Assembly (NCBI GenBank): GCA_949285775.1
Contig: CASEAD010000025.1
Coordinates: forward strand, 1 to 5,786
Origin: an uncultured bacterium
Lineage (GTDB): Bacteria; Bacillota_I; Bacilli_A; RF39; UBA660
DNA: 5,786 bases
Reading direction: 5' to 3'
The notes below the pieces were generated by a model, which searched no databases, was not told where the DNA came from, and saw nothing but the letters and a program-made list of their open reading frames with translations. The position numbers and the translations under genes are program-made. Positions within the stretch are counted from its first letter, which is position 1. Every line of letters begins with the position of its first letter. This document shows, piece after piece, positions 5,631-5,786 of this stretch.

Positions 5631-5786
5631 TTACTTTTTCTTCCTAACAATTACCTTACCACTTTTCTTAAGCCTATCAAACATATACTCATTAACCTTA
5701 TCCATATCTTCTTCACTCATACCTTCATAGTCATCCTTCAAATAACTATCACTATCTAAATAATCACCCTTATTATGAATAACAGA
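5631..5786 (-). CDS. C-terminal end of an unidentified protein (partial)
   Basis: An open minus-strand frame enters from the right edge and ends at TAA 5631-5633, giving 51 visible residues. The sequence is acidic at first (GDYLDSDSYLKDDYEGMSEE), then a probable helix (DMDKVNEYMFDRLKK), then a basic end (SGKVIVRKKK). I cannot assign a family from this piece. The G-rich minus-strand codons match the neighbouring genes, and a terminator follows directly, so it is a real gene end and not part of the nad operon. Confidence 0.8.
   Translation of the reverse strand, partial: SVIHNKGDYLDSDSYLKDDYEGMSEEDMDKVNEYMFDRLKKSGKVIVRKKK

Overview
This window is AT-rich with strong strand asymmetry: the + strand is rich in C and poor in G, and nearly every gene reads on the minus strand. 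Shine-Dalgarno sequences are strong (AGGAGGT), promoters look sigma-A-like, genes are tightly packed and Arg is often AGG or AGA. This fits a low-GC Firmicutes-type bacterium (Bacilli or Clostridia); I cannot name the genus. The conserved proteins read through at full length under the standard bacterial code. All six stop codons assigned with some confidence are TAA or TAG.

Layout from left to right. At 1-55 is the probable 3' end of a rightward gene, followed by a likely bidirectional terminator at 91-133. The rest, read right to left on the minus strand, is an NAD salvage operon. It begins downstream of the end of another minus-strand gene (5631-5786) and that gene's terminator (5581-5625). 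A near-perfect sigma-A promoter (TTGACA, 17 bp, TATAAT; 5541-5569) is followed by a leader with a 5'-end hairpin and repeated TGTTATTA half-sites. Then come an unrecognised 122-aa protein gene, a nicotinamidase (pncA), a nicotinate phosphoribosyltransferase (pncB), a Nudix ADP-ribose pyrophosphatase-type hydrolase, and a glutamine-dependent NAD+ synthetase (nadE). pncA through nadE are separated by 2-3 nt or overlap by 1 nt, so they are almost certainly co-transcribed and translationally coupled.

Together the enzymes run the deamidating (Preiss-Handler) salvage route. Nicotinamide goes to nicotinate (PncA), then to nicotinate mononucleotide (PncB). NadD, which is not in this window, would make nicotinate adenine dinucleotide, and NadE would finish NAD+. 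The Nudix enzyme probably disposes of ADP-ribose from NAD+ breakdown.

The metabolic core is ordinary. The less ordinary parts are the unknown first gene, a leader of about 50 bp present twice (before the 122-aa gene and before pncA), possible operators at the promoter, an unexplained C-terminal extension and a Glu-for-Asp metal-ligand change in PncA, and a G-rich nadE trailer that may hold a tiny ORF and a small promoter-to-terminator transcript. I see no mobile element, CRISPR array, tRNA or rRNA.
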